Shown here: positions 14,609 through 24,029 of the stretch, one piece after another
Layout of the letters: each line of letters opens with the position of its first letter
Position numbering within the stretch: the first letter of the stretch is position 1
Origin: Parabacteroides distasonis
GTDB taxonomy: Bacteria > Bacteroidota > Bacteroidia > Bacteroidales > Tannerellaceae
DNA: 64,000 nt
Reading direction: 5' to 3'
Assembly: GCA_015060925.1 (NCBI GenBank)
Contig: SUXM01000004.1
Span: forward strand, 1 to 64,000
Notes under the pieces: model-generated
What the model saw: the letters and a program-made list of their open reading frames with translations, nothing else
Told to the model about the DNA's origin: nothing
Database searches by the model: none
Made by a program: the position numbers and the translations under genes

Positions 14609-17407
14609 TTATCTATTTTTGATTCCTTTGATGATTTGTACCCCTTGATCCGTATGAAGACGGAAGAAATAGAGTCCGGCAGGGAATGAATCGGTATAGA
14701 TAATGGATTCCGGATGTTTTTTATGTACCATCTGTTTTCCTTCGGCAGAAATAATCTCCAATAGGTTTACCTTTTCATGTCCGTTGATATGTATCTGCTG
14801 GTTGAATGAGATAGGATGGATGGATACTTCTAAAAGAGGTATCTTTTCGTTATCCACACCTATTTCTGTACTGGCTTCACTCTTCGGACTTTCGTTGTCT
14901 TTGTATAGGGTAGAGACCTTGTACGAGATAGGGGTGGCAGGTATCTGCTTATCGGTATATTCAGTTATGGACGGTTGGGAAATCTCACCTATCTTTTGTT
15001 CGTTACGATAGATATTATAACCGGTTATTTCCGGAAATGCGCTTGTCTGCAAAGAACGGATTGATGGATTTGCACTTTCTTCTGTTCTCATCTCCGCACT
15101 TCGTATCTGTGCATTTGAACGGGTTAATAGGAGAGGAGCATAGGCTGTTCCAACGGCTTTTGTTTTTATCAATTCTCCCTCTTCAGAAGTGATGACAGCT
15201 GCAAGCAAGAAATTAAAATCATTTGTTGGGGGTTCATAATAATATTCCCAGTTCTTGCCATCGATAGAAACCAAGTTCCCTTTTCCATTGATAGCAGGTC
15301 CTTCATCGGCAACAGCCGGATAGACACCCTCTTTGGTAGGAATAGCATGGAAAGCCACGATTAAATCCTTGGAGGCGTCGATGGTAAAAGGTTGTTCTAA
15401 TTCAATGGTGTTAATATCTTTATAGATTAACTTTTGAAGCTTTTGCGTGTACTCCCGATCTCCTTGTTTGATAAGTAAAGAGTAGGTTGATCCCTCTATC
15501 GGAAGGAAAAGAACCGAACGGATTAAGTTTTGGTGCAAAGGTTGCAAATCAGCCGGTTCCCATCTCTGCCCGAAATAGAAATTTCTATTGAAGCTAAGCA
15601 TTTGATAGGCTGAACCTGTTCCCCAATAAACCATTTGTTCGAAAACAGGAGCTTTCCAACGAACCGTTACTTCCTGTCCGTTTGCTTTTGCTGTTACTTC
15701 CGTTGGAGGTTTAAGTTCGTACACATAAATAGACTTGTTAGTTGTAGGCGATTCTTTGTCGCCGGCATAAATAGCCGATACGCCATAGAGCTGAGTACCT
15801 GTTTCCGGTTCCCGGTCTGAATAAGAGGTAACCGTACTATAATCAATGAATGTATTGTTTCTGTACACTGCGTATTTAACCGGTTTTTCTTCCGAATCGG
15901 GAGCTTTCCAGGTCAGTTGTACCTCTTTATTCTTGTAGGTTAAAGAGAGGTCTGTTGGAGCTTCTTTAGGAGCAGAGGCATAACGGCCTGCAAGTTGAGT
16001 AACCCCGCTTTTGATAGGATCTAAGTATATATCCATACGGCCGGTATCAGCCTTGCTGTATTGATCCCAATGATAATACAATTTACCATAGTAATTGCTT
16101 CCTTCCGGATATTCACAAGAAGAACTACCTCCGCTGAGTGTTCCTACGATTAGTTTCTTTTGGTTGAACAGAGGAGAACCGGATGAACCGCCTTCGGTTA
16201 CGCTGTGTCCGTTTGCTGTCGAGTTGAATATCACGTTCCAATGGGCTTTTGATGCACCAAAGGTTTTATCGCTAAACCAAGTATAGGAAGTCGCAGCTCG
16301 CTTAAAAGTAGAAATCTTCATGTAATCACCGGATGGGTGATGGATTCCTACGCCGGAAGTGGCAGGCGTGTTGCTTCTGTCCCAACCATTGTAATAGACA
16401 TTATAACTTTCCGGTATGGAGTCATTTAAAAGCAGCAGCAAACCATCTGAACCTCCGTCTAAAGGTGTATGAGCTATTTTTTTGCAACCGACCATCGTCT
16501 TGTAAGAGGCAGCAGCTGAACTGTTCTCACATCCTGTTTGTTCAAAATGAAAATAAAAGACAGATTTGTTCAGATCTTTTTGAGTGACAGTCGTACTATC
16601 TATGTCGATACAATGATAGGCCGACAAGACGTATGGTTTCAGGTCTTCCGCCGTATTGTTTACAACTGAACCTGAACAGTAATAGATATATTTATTGATG
16701 GTAAAGGTAATCAAGCAGATGCCGTTTTTTTCGGTTTGCCAAGCATCACCCTCTTCGCAGTTGATATTTACCATGCAAGAACCTGAACTGCCGGGACCGA
16801 TTCCCTCTTTGGTTGGGCTTACGGAAAGATGGTTATAGCCGTAACCAATCCTGTCTATCGATAGGCGAGGTTGTTGGTTTGCTCGACCATTTGTTTCATA
16901 TTCGAGAATAATGTCATCACCGGCAATAAACTCTGTGGCATACTCCAAAGTGGAAGGATTTGTTTGATGGGTGAAAGCACCTATCAGATGGGTTCTCTCT
17001 GCATTGTAAATAAAGAGTTTTCCCTCTTCCGGGATGTAAAACTCTTTAAAGCTGACCATTAAAGCGATGGCTCCTTTGGCTTGGATCCTGAGTTGCCATA
17101 TCTTTTGTCCGTTCGGTAAGCTACTCCAATGGCCGGCATTATCGATGGAGAGATCGGTATCGATAAATGTTCCAACCTTTAAAGGTGCTCCTTGGCTGAC
17201 TTGCCATTCATCAACCATTTTCAAGTCTTCAACACTGAAGTCTATGGGTATTTGCCGGATAGGCAGACTGCTTTTCAACCGATTGGTATATTGAAAAGAG
17301 GAGGGGATACCTCCTTCGCTGATTTGCGCGGACAGGGATGCCGGATAGATTATTCCTATCATAAATAGGAACATACTTATAAGTAAAAACAGATTGTTTT
17401 TATTCAT
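14609..17407 (-). CDS. T9SS-exported trypsin-like (Lys-C type) serine endopeptidase
   Basis: 932 residues from the chosen ATG. Signal peptide (FLFMIGIIYPASLSAQ), N-terminal prodomain, then an S1-type protease domain with His265 (VLSAYHC), Asp321 (GGSDGLLLLL) and Ser409 (GGSSGSPLF), as in lysyl endopeptidases; several Cys pairs fit secretion. From about residue 480 come fibronectin-III-like modules (PTDLSLTYKNKEVQLTWKAP; a second TEVTAKANGQEVTVRWKAP) flanking a cleaved-adhesin-like jelly-roll. The last about 75 residues are a type A T9SS sorting domain (EVSIHPISFNQQIHI ... PAGLYFFRLHTD). The longer ATG at 17440 lies within the -7 box and is rejected. Secreted or surface-anchored protein digestion is expected. 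Confidence 0.88.
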   Translation of the reverse strand: MNKNNLFLLISMFLFMIGIIYPASLSAQISEGGIPSSFQYTNRLKSSLPIRQIPIDFSVEDLKMVDEWQVSQGAPLKVGTFIDTDLSIDNAGHWSSLPNGQKIWQLRIQAKGAIALMVSFKEFYIPEEGKLFIYNAERTHLIGAFTHQTNPSTLEYATEFIAGDDIILEYETNGRANQQPRLSIDRIGYGYNHLSVSPTKEGIGPGSSGSCMVNINCEEGDAWQTEKNGICLITFTINKYIYYCSGSVVNNTAEDLKPYVLSAYHCIDIDSTTVTQKDLNKSVFYFHFEQTGCENSSAAASYKTMVGCKKIAHTPLDGGSDGLLLLLNDSIPESYNVYYNGWDRSNTPATSGVGIHHPSGDYMKISTFKRAATSYTWFSDKTFGASKAHWNVIFNSTANGHSVTEGGSSGSPLFNQKKLIVGTLSGGSSSCEYPEGSNYYGKLYYHWDQYSKADTGRMDIYLDPIKSGVTQLAGRYASAPKEAPTDLSLTYKNKEVQLTWKAPDSEEKPVKYAVYRNNTFIDYSTVTSYSDREPETGTQLYGVSAIYAGDKESPTTNKSIYVYELKPPTEVTAKANGQEVTVRWKAPVFEQMVYWGTGSAYQMLSFNRNFYFGQRWEPADLQPLHQNLIRSVLFLPIEGSTYSLLIKQGDREYTQKLQKLIYKDINTIELEQPFTIDASKDLIVAFHAIPTKEGVYPAVADEGPAINGKGNLVSIDGKNWEYYYEPPTNDFNFLLAAVITSEEGELIKTKAVGTAYAPLLLTRSNAQIRSAEMRTEESANPSIRSLQTSAFPEITGYNIYRNEQKIGEISQPSITEYTDKQIPATPISYKVSTLYKDNESPKSEASTEIGVDNEKIPLLEVSIHPISFNQQIHINGHEKVNLLEIISAEGKQMVHKKHPESIIYTDSFPAGLYFFRLHTDQGVQIIKGIKNR

Positions 17408-17437
17408 CGAATAACGTACTTTATGATTGATATGTTG

Positions 17438-17466
17438 CAAATATACATATATTTAGTAAGTAACAA
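17438..17466 (-). promoter_or_regulatory. Promoter of the T9SS serine protease gene
   Basis: TTG (17464-17466), 18 nt, TATATTTG (17438-17445). It covers the upstream in-frame ATG, fixing the start at 17407. Confidence 0.68.
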
Positions 17467-17476
17467 TATAAAAAGA

Positions 17477-17506
17477 AAGGTGTAACAATCGAGATTGCTA
17501 CACCTT
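17477..17506 (-). terminator. sulP terminator
   Basis: AAGGTGTAGCAATC / GATTGTTACACCTT (one G-U pair), 2-nt apex, followed by TCTTTTT on the minus strand; 28 nt after the stop. Confidence 0.85.
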
Positions 17507-17534
17507 ATGTTAAAAGAGGATATGTATCTTCATT

Positions 17535-19211
17535 TTATTTGGCAGCCTGCCAAGCTTTTTCTACTGCTTCATTGATATTGCTACAGATATTTTCTGTTCC
17601 AATCTTTTTATCGAATCCCGATTTGACAAGTACTCGGCGGACTTGGTCATTTACTCCGGAAAGAATCATGTGGATATTATCTGATTGGGACAGGCGGAAA
17701 AGATTTTCCAAGTTATGCAATCCGGTAGAGTCCATGAATGGCACTTTACGCATACGGATGATCCGGATTTGAGGTTTGTCTGCAATGTTGTGCATAATGT
17801 CGTCAAACCTACTTGCCACACCAAAGAAGAACGGGCCATCGATTTCATAAACCTCTACACCTTTCGGCAGAGAAAGAATCTCTTCGTCGTGATGGATTTC
17901 TCCTTCATCCGATAGGTCGATTTCGTCTTTTACTACAGAGAAGTGAGTGGTTTCAGCCACACGTTTCATAAATAGGAACATGGCAATCAACAAACCGATT
18001 TCGATGGCAATCGTCAAATCGAAGATAACAGTTAGGAAGAAGGTGACCAACAAAACTGATACGTCACTTTTCGGGTTCTTCATCAGTGAACGGAATGTAC
18101 GCCATTCACTCATGTTGTAAGAGACAATGATCAATACACCGGCCAAACAAGCCATCGGGATATGTTTGGTCAACGGTCCCAAGAAAAGCAAAATCAATAA
18201 CAATACAATCGCATGGATGATACCGGCTACCGGTGTACGGCCTCCATTGTTGATGTTGGTCATTGTACGGGCAATAGCACCTGTCACAGGGATACCTCCA
18301 AAGATCGGAACGATGATATTGGCAGCTCCTTGAGCAATTAATTCAGTATTGGAGTTATGTTTATCGCCTGTTACACCGTCAGCTACCGTTGCGGAAAGCA
18401 AGGATTCGATAGCCCCCAACATCGCAATCGTGAATGCGGAAGGAAGCAACAGGTTGATGGTTTCCATATTGAAATGGATGGTTTCCGGACCGGGTAAAGA
18501 GGCATTGATTGTAAATCGGTCTCCGATTGTCTCAATACCATTGATACCTAACTGGTTTCGCATCACGTATGCAACAATCGTCATAAGGATAATAGCAACC
18601 AAAGAGCCAGGTATCTTTTTAGAAAATTTCGGTGTGATGGCAATGATTACTATGCTGGCAAGTCCTATGATTAGAGACCACACATTCATTGTGTCCATGT
18701 GTTGGAAATAAGCTATCCACTTGGAGATGAAGTCAGCCGGAACCTTATCTATTGTCAAGCCGAAGAGATCTTTCATCTGTGTAGTGAAAATAGTCAAGGC
18801 GATACCGCTGGTAAAACCAACGACAATCGGGTAGGGGATGAATTTTATAACTGTACCTAATTTCAAAGCACCCATGATCACCAAAATAATACCGGCAACG
18901 ACAGTGGCAATAGCCAACCCTTCAATACCGAAATTCTGGATGATTCCATATACAATCACAATGAAAGCACCGGTCGGACCTCCGATTTGGACATTATTAC
19001 CGCCTAATAACGAGACAATAAATCCACCAATAATAGCTGTAATCAATCCTTTTTCTGGGCTTACTCCTGATGCGATACCGAAAGCAATAGCCAAAGGAAG
19101 AGCTACGATACCAACAATGATACCGGCCATAAGGTCGGTCATAAATTTCTCTTTTGAGTAATTTTTCAGCGACGATATTAACTTGGGCTGAAAATCAAAC
19201 CTATTCTTCAT
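17535..19211 (-). CDS. SulP family anion permease with STAS domain
   Basis: 558-residue inner-membrane protein. About 14 hydrophobic segments from residue 25 to 420 including the SulP signature region GIVALPLAIAFGIASGVSP and PVTGAIARTMTNINNGGRTP. The C-terminal cytoplasmic STAS domain (about 440-555) contains VEVYEIDGPFFFGVASRFDD and RMRKVPFMDSTGLHNLENL. Such proteins move sulfate, bicarbonate or other anions by proton or sodium coupling; substrate cannot be set from sequence. No carbonic anhydrase or sulfate-reduction genes adjoin. Monocistronic. Confidence 0.92.
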   Translation of the reverse strand: MKNRFDFQPKLISSLKNYSKEKFMTDLMAGIIVGIVALPLAIAFGIASGVSPEKGLITAIIGGFIVSLLGGNNVQIGGPTGAFIVIVYGIIQNFGIEGLAIATVVAGIILVIMGALKLGTVIKFIPYPIVVGFTSGIALTIFTTQMKDLFGLTIDKVPADFISKWIAYFQHMDTMNVWSLIIGLASIVIIAITPKFSKKIPGSLVAIILMTIVAYVMRNQLGINGIETIGDRFTINASLPGPETIHFNMETINLLLPSAFTIAMLGAIESLLSATVADGVTGDKHNSNTELIAQGAANIIVPIFGGIPVTGAIARTMTNINNGGRTPVAGIIHAIVLLLILLFLGPLTKHIPMACLAGVLIIVSYNMSEWRTFRSLMKNPKSDVSVLLVTFFLTVIFDLTIAIEIGLLIAMFLFMKRVAETTHFSVVKDEIDLSDEGEIHHDEEILSLPKGVEVYEIDGPFFFGVASRFDDIMHNIADKPQIRIIRMRKVPFMDSTGLHNLENLFRLSQSDNIHMILSGVNDQVRRVLVKSGFDKKIGTENICSNINEAVEKAWQAAK

Positions 19212-19237
19212 CTTTCTGCCTATTTTTAAAAACGCGG

Positions 19238-19245
19238 CAAAGGTA
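19238..19245 (-). promoter_or_regulatory. sulP -7 box
   Basis: TACCTTTG, 26 nt before the start codon; no clear TTTG upstream. Confidence 0.5.
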
Positions 19246-19375
19246 GTGAATTTTAAATAAACATTTTATCATTTATTATAAAATACGAACCAACAATTGC
19301 TTGCCTTTTGATGTTACATAATGGTTATATATAGATGGAGTCTATAATTGTATGGATAAATTTTATGAGAATAGA

Positions 19376-19408
19376 TTTGTTTATTCATTAAACAAATGTG
19401 TATCTTTG
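19376..19408 (+). promoter_or_regulatory. Rubrerythrin promoter
   Basis: TTTG (19376-19379), 21 nt, TATCTTTG (19401-19408): a full consensus match. Predicted leader about 49 nt to the ATG at 19464. Confidence 0.78.
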
Positions 19409-19463
19409 AACCATATTCTTAATGAAAAAAGCGATTATAAATAAACTTATAAGATTTAGTGTT

Positions 19464-20042
19464 ATGGAAAAAAGTATTAAAGGAACTCGTACGGAACAAA
19501 ACTTGTTGAAATCTTTTGCCGGAGAATCTCAAGCAAGAAGCCGTTATACATTTTTTGCAAGTGTAGCAAAAAAAGAAGGTTATGAACAGATTGCAGGCGT
19601 GTTTATGGAGACTGCTGAACAGGAAAAGGAACATGCTAAACGTTTCTTTAAGTTCTTGGAAGGTGGTATGGTTGAAATCACAGCCTCTTATCCTGCCGGA
19701 AAGATTGGTACAACAGCTGAAAACTTAGCTGCTGCTGCTGATGGTGAAAACGAAGAATGGGTTGATTTATATCCTGAATTTGCTAATATTGCAGAAGAAG
19801 AAGGATTTAAAGAAATTGCTGTTGTTTTCCGTATGGTTGCTAAAGTGGAAGCTGAGCATGAAAGACGTTATCGTAAATTATTGGCGAATGTCGTAGAAGG
19901 TAAAGTTTTTGAAAAGGATGAACCTATTTTGTGGCAATGCCGCAATTGTGGTTATGTACATGAAGGAAAGACAGCACCGGGTAAATGTCCGGCATGTGCT
20001 CATCCACAAGCTTATTTCGAACCAATGAAGCAGAATTATTAA
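19464..20042 (+). CDS. rbr: Rubrerythrin
   Basis: Non-haem di-iron peroxidase that reduces hydrogen peroxide in anaerobes. 192 residues from [15 protein letters not shown]. Four-helix bundle with the iron-ligand glutamates in [39 protein letters not shown] and [15 protein letters not shown]-terminal rubredoxin-type Fe site from two CxxC-like knuckles, [10 protein letters not shown] and CPACAHP. The longer frame from 19422 adds a low-complexity extension that families lack. Own promoter and terminator, cytoplasmic; induction by oxidative stress is expected from the family, not seen here. Confidence 0.96.
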   Translation: MEKSIKGTRTEQNLLKSFAGESQARSRYTFFASVAKKEGYEQIAGVFMETAEQEKEHAKRFFKFLEGGMVEITASYPAGKIGTTAENLAAAADGENEEWVDLYPEFANIAEEEGFKEIAVVFRMVAKVEAEHERRYRKLLANVVEGKVFEKDEPILWQCRNCGYVHEGKTAPGKCPACAHPQAYFEPMKQNY

Positions 20043-20065
20043 GAAATATTCAGTAAGTGATATAT

Positions 20066-20100
20066 GAAAGCCAACTAATTCATGTGAGTAGTTGGCTTTC
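20066..20100. terminator. Rubrerythrin terminator
   Basis: GAAAGCCAACTA / TAGTTGGCTTTC, 12-bp perfect stem, followed by TTATTTT; 23 nt after the stop. Also lies after porZ on the other strand. Confidence 0.85.
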
Positions 20101-20134
20101 TTATTTTATCTTCTGATAAGTAAGTATGAATATT

Positions 20135-22450
20135 TTATTTGATAATAGCAATCTTTGTAACGACACTTTCTTTTGAATCTTCGGTGGCTGAAAGTACCAA
20201 GTATATACCGGATGCTACACGGACACCTTTAGAATTTTGACAATTCCAAATAGCTTGTCCACCTAATGATTTAGTTTGATAAATCAAGTTACCGTTCAAA
20301 TCGGTGATTTTAACGATGGAATTGTCCATCAAACCGGTAATGGTTACTTTATCTCTGTGTTCCGGACGTACGGGATTAGGATAGGCATATACGTCTGAAT
20401 AGTCATTTTTTCCTTCAGTGGCTTCTCCTTTATAAGAAACCAATCCCTTATCTGTTCCGATAAACACCTCTCCTGTTTGAGGGTTGATTTCAATGGAATA
20501 GATGTTATCAGACAGAAGCGGGCTGTTGGAAGTATTAAACTGATGTACAATCTCTTGATTGTCGCTACTTAAAACATATACTCCATTCCCTTCCGTTCCG
20601 ATCCATTTTCTGTTACCGTTGTCTATCTTGATGGTGGTTATGATAACATTATCTAAGAAATAATAGGGGGTATCATCCTCTTCGTTGATTAGTTTGACAC
20701 GTGTACAACGTATTGATTGGTAGTTTTCAGAAGAAGCCTGTTTAGGATTCGTGAAATAGATAGCTCCTTTATTTGTTCCTACCCATACATATCCATCCTT
20801 ATCTTCAGCCATGCAGGTAAAGTTGCTGGGAGAGAAGTTATTCCCATCCGTATCTGTAAAGTTGGTGAAATGATGGTAAATAGCTTTATCTAATGAGGTA
20901 TTGTCTGCTATAACCGTAATAGAGGTTTGATTGGTCGGACGAGGAATGTTTACCCATTTATCATTGTTTGAAGTGACAAGGATGTCATTGATGGTATATT
21001 TTCCTTTTAAAGATTCTACGTAAAGACTATGCCATTTATTCTCTGTATCTAATATTTTGATGGCATTCTCTACCTCTGAATTGGTCATCCAAAGATTTCC
21101 GTTCTTATCTGTGGCAAGTCCATCAATACGGCAATATTTCCCTTCCAACCCGGCAGCGTTTTCAAGCGGGCTGTTTGCTTTTGTGTATAAACCAATGGCT
21201 TCTTGGTTAATGAATTTAATAAGTCCGTCACCCATGGCAGATACATAGATGATTTCATCACCAGCCTCATTTGTATCCACAAGGATGCTTGTGTAGTCGG
21301 TTGGCCATACTTTATATTTATCAGAGATTGATGAACGATCAATCAATGACCATTTATCTTCGTTGCAGTCATAGATCATGATGACACCAGGTTGATTGAA
21401 GCCGGTACCTTTTGTCAACACTTTGCCTCCGGGAATAAGGTATATCTTATTATTCTTGTAGGTAATCTTATAAGGACTGTTTGTATAAGGTCCGTCTAAG
21501 GTGATTGCCTCATGAGTCACTTCAAACTGGTTGGTTCCTGTTCTCTTGATAGATCGAAGTCCTTTGAAGCTTTCAGCAATCCAATATTTATCCGTTTGGT
21601 AGGTACTGATGTCTTTGATACTTAGATTGATTCTGTCGAATGTTTGTGTATCGGAATATAGATATACTTGAGAATCGGTAAGACATGCCAACTTATCCCC
21701 AACCTGTTTCATGTCAGTTAATTGTGAATGGGTTAAAAGTGTTGCCACAGTACCATTAGAACTATAATACACACCTTTCTTTTTAGATAGAAAAAATAGT
21801 TGGTTTTTAAAAGAGATAATCTCATCAATATGTGTGCCGGATGGCAATTTTGAGGAATCATACACTTTCCAGTTGGATTTGTCCAACAGATTATCGTTTA
21901 ATGAGCCATAGATGATGTTTGTTGAAGTAGAAGCATATATCTGATTGTTCAGAATGGAACAAGAGGAAATAGGTTGGGATAAGTTATAGGTATCCGTTAT
22001 CTCTCTTTTATTCATGTTGATTACTACAATCCCAAATTCTGTTGATAAGTAGGCATATTCATTGTGTATAGTAACCGCATTTACCTCCTTATTCTTGATG
22101 GATGTGGTAGTAAATAGATAAGGAATGTTTCTGATGTTATTATCTTCTAATAGGTCTATATTACAGTTTTTATAAACAATTAAAAGAGACTTGGTTTGTT
22201 TGTTGTATGATATAAATTGTATGTCTGTATCATTTAAACCATTTCCTTTGTAATATTGCTTGATGCTATTATCTTCTTTCCCATAGGTATATAGTGTACC
22301 TTCTGCTACAACAAAAACTTTATCAGCAGATTCTTCCACATGGTTTGTGTTATAATAGGAAAGATAAGTTTTCCATCCAATCATGCTATTTTCAGATGAG
22401 ACTGAAAAAGATAGGAGAAAGAATAAGAAAATAGTCAATGTACTTCTCAT
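20135..22450 (-). CDS. porZ: PorZ-like T9SS attachment-complex protein
   Basis: 771 residues from MRSTLTIFLFFLLSFSVS (signal peptide). The body is two predicted beta-propellers built of repeats such as AYLSTEFGIVVINMNKREI, YVWVGTNKGAIYFT, KWIGTEGNGVYVLSSDN and GEVFIGTDKGLVSYKGEA, as in PorZ and two-component-regulator propellers. The C-terminal about 90 residues are a T9SS CTD (DVYAYPNPVRPEH ... GIYLVLSA). In P. gingivalis PorZ works with the sortase PorU and binds A-LPS at the surface; this order of propellers plus CTD and the lack of a kinase domain support the same role. Last gene of a leuS-yitT-rdgB-porZ series, 13 nt after rdgB. The longer frame from 22492 would overlap rdgB. Confidence 0.85.
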   Translation of the reverse strand: MRSTLTIFLFFLLSFSVSSENSMIGWKTYLSYYNTNHVEESADKVFVVAEGTLYTYGKEDNSIKQYYKGNGLNDTDIQFISYNKQTKSLLIVYKNCNIDLLEDNNIRNIPYLFTTTSIKNKEVNAVTIHNEYAYLSTEFGIVVINMNKREITDTYNLSQPISSCSILNNQIYASTSTNIIYGSLNDNLLDKSNWKVYDSSKLPSGTHIDEIISFKNQLFFLSKKKGVYYSSNGTVATLLTHSQLTDMKQVGDKLACLTDSQVYLYSDTQTFDRINLSIKDISTYQTDKYWIAESFKGLRSIKRTGTNQFEVTHEAITLDGPYTNSPYKITYKNNKIYLIPGGKVLTKGTGFNQPGVIMIYDCNEDKWSLIDRSSISDKYKVWPTDYTSILVDTNEAGDEIIYVSAMGDGLIKFINQEAIGLYTKANSPLENAAGLEGKYCRIDGLATDKNGNLWMTNSEVENAIKILDTENKWHSLYVESLKGKYTINDILVTSNNDKWVNIPRPTNQTSITVIADNTSLDKAIYHHFTNFTDTDGNNFSPSNFTCMAEDKDGYVWVGTNKGAIYFTNPKQASSENYQSIRCTRVKLINEEDDTPYYFLDNVIITTIKIDNGNRKWIGTEGNGVYVLSSDNQEIVHQFNTSNSPLLSDNIYSIEINPQTGEVFIGTDKGLVSYKGEATEGKNDYSDVYAYPNPVRPEHRDKVTITGLMDNSIVKITDLNGNLIYQTKSLGGQAIWNCQNSKGVRVASGIYLVLSATEDSKESVVTKIAIIK

Positions 22451-22463
22451 AATGATAACCGTA

Positions 22464-23045
22464 TTAATGAGTATGGTTGGATAAGAAATCAATTAATTTC
22501 TTGACAGCTTCAGATCGATGGCTAATTTGGTTCTTTATGTCATTTCCTAATTCGGCAAAAGTCTCCGTATAGTTTTCAGGAACGAATATCGGATCATATC
22601 CGAAACCACTGTTACCCCGTTTTTCTTCAATGATAGATCCGTTCACTATTCCTTCAAACAAATATTCCTTTCCGTTTAATAATAAAGCAATAGCTGTACG
22701 GAAACGAGCTTTCCTGTTTTCCTTTCCCTCCATTTCATGGAGAAGTTTATTCATATTGGCTTCAGAATCGTGTCCCGTTCCTGCATAACGAGCTGAATAG
22801 ACACCAGGCGCATTATTTAATACTTCTACCTCTAATCCTGTATCATCAGCAAAGCAGTCGTATCCAAAATGTTCTTTGATATAATGTACTTTTTGTAAAG
22901 CATTTCCTTCCAATGTTTCCGCTGTTTCCGGTATATCATCATGACAGTTTATATCTGATAAACTGATAATTTCTATGTCTCCTGCTACTACTTTACGTAC
23001 TTCATCCAACTTATGTTGGTTGTTTGTTGCAAATACAAGTTTCAT
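22464..23045 (-). CDS. rdgB: RdgB/HAM1 family dITP/XTP pyrophosphatase
   Basis: Cleaves non-canonical purine nucleoside triphosphates (ITP, dITP, XTP) to monophosphates, keeping them out of DNA and RNA. 193 residues from [16 protein letters not shown], the standard family start. Conserved [22 protein letters not shown] (metal and substrate loop), [11 protein letters not shown] and the C-terminal [11 protein letters not shown] are all present. An upstream Met at 23075 adds ten residues without family support. A terminator-like hairpin (23069-23110) lies between yitT and this gene, so expression may be partly uncoupled from leuS. Confidence 0.95.
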   Translation of the reverse strand: MKLVFATNNQHKLDEVRKVVAGDIEIISLSDINCHDDIPETAETLEGNALQKVHYIKEHFGYDCFADDTGLEVEVLNNAPGVYSARYAGTGHDSEANMNKLLHEMEGKENRKARFRTAIALLLNGKEYLFEGIVNGSIIEEKRGNSGFGYDPIFVPENYTETFAELGNDIKNQISHRSEAVKKLIDFLSNHTH

Positions 23046-23068
23046 GTGTAATAAGTAATGTAAATGAA

Positions 23069-23110
23069 AAAGCACTTCTATACGATATATATAACGTATG
23101 GAAGTGCTTT
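23069..23110 (-). terminator. Hairpin between yitT-like gene and rdgB
   Basis: AAAGCACTTCCATACG / CGTATAGAAGTGCTTT (one mismatch), 16-bp stem, then TTCATTT. Lies 18 nt after the upstream stop and 24 nt before rdgB, so it acts as terminator or attenuator. Confidence 0.75.
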
Positions 23111-23128
23111 AAATTGTTTCTATATTAT

Positions 23129-24007
23129 TTATGTTTTTATTTGGTCGAATCCTTCTCCATAGACACCTTTGACAACACTTTGCGAAATAAATGCTTGATG
23201 GTCTATTTCTTTTACCAATCGAAAGATAGATATGGATTCTGATTTCTTTGCCATTAAGACAACTACTTTGACAGGTTTACGTGAATATCCTCCTACACCG
23301 TCCAAGATAGTACATCCACGGTTTAGGTCTTTGATAATCCGATCTGCTATCTCGTCATGCTTTTGTGAGAAAATGAGAAATTGGACAGATTGTCGGTTTC
23401 CGTTTATTACCAAATCCAGTACGTAGTTACTTATAAACATTTCAACAAAACCAAACACGATCTTTTCCACATTATGGAAAAGAAAGAAAGAAGAACCTAT
23501 AATGATAAAGTCGCAAAACAGAAGTGCACTGCCAATAGATATGTTCTTATATTTATTGACAACAGCCCCAATGATATCCGTACCACCTGTACTTCCATTG
23601 GCAGTGAATACAAGTCCTAAACCAGCTCCACATAGGCAACCACCGATCATGATAGACATAAAAGGTTCATCAGCCAAGATGGGCTTTCCTGCCAAAAGCC
23701 ATTCAAAGAATGAAAGGGAGGCCGAAAGGGAAATAACTCCGAATATGGTCTTTAGCAAGAACTTGAATCCTAAGATTTTTAATGCTACAACAAGTAAAGC
23801 TACATTAATGATAAAGTAGGATACAGATACAGGTATCAACTCGTTGCTGGCAAAAAAGATTAGGGCACAAATACCACTCACTCCACCGGTGATGATTTCA
23901 TTGGAAAGAATGAAACCGTTGAAGCTAAAGCCATACAAGAGTGTACCTATTAAAATCATTAGGTAGTCTTGTATGGCAAGATAAACTTTATGACTTATGG
24001 TTTTCAT
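23129..24007 (-). CDS. YitT family (DUF161/DUF2179) membrane protein
   Basis: 292 residues. Five to six hydrophobic segments: LMILIGTLLYGFSF, ITGGVSGICALIFF, a long third segment, LKTIFGVISLSASLSFF and GGCLCGAGLGLVFTANGSTGGTDII. This is the YitT/UPF0750 pattern with the typical GSTGGTDIIG. The C-terminal about 80 residues form the cytoplasmic DUF2179 domain (GCTILDGVGGYSRKPVKVV). Function unknown. Follows leuS by 22 nt in the same direction. Confidence 0.9.
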   Translation of the reverse strand: MKTISHKVYLAIQDYLMILIGTLLYGFSFNGFILSNEIITGGVSGICALIFFASNELIPVSVSYFIINVALLVVALKILGFKFLLKTIFGVISLSASLSFFEWLLAGKPILADEPFMSIMIGGCLCGAGLGLVFTANGSTGGTDIIGAVVNKYKNISIGSALLFCDFIIIGSSFFLFHNVEKIVFGFVEMFISNYVLDLVINGNRQSVQFLIFSQKHDEIADRIIKDLNRGCTILDGVGGYSRKPVKVVVLMAKKSESISIFRLVKEIDHQAFISQSVVKGVYGEGFDQIKT

Positions 24008-24029
24008 TATAGTAAGTATATAAATATTA

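Noticed and set aside
19422-19463. 14-residue N-terminal extension of rubrerythrin
   Set aside because: Family proteins begin at MEKSIKGT; the extension is not supported by homology or by a need for targeting.
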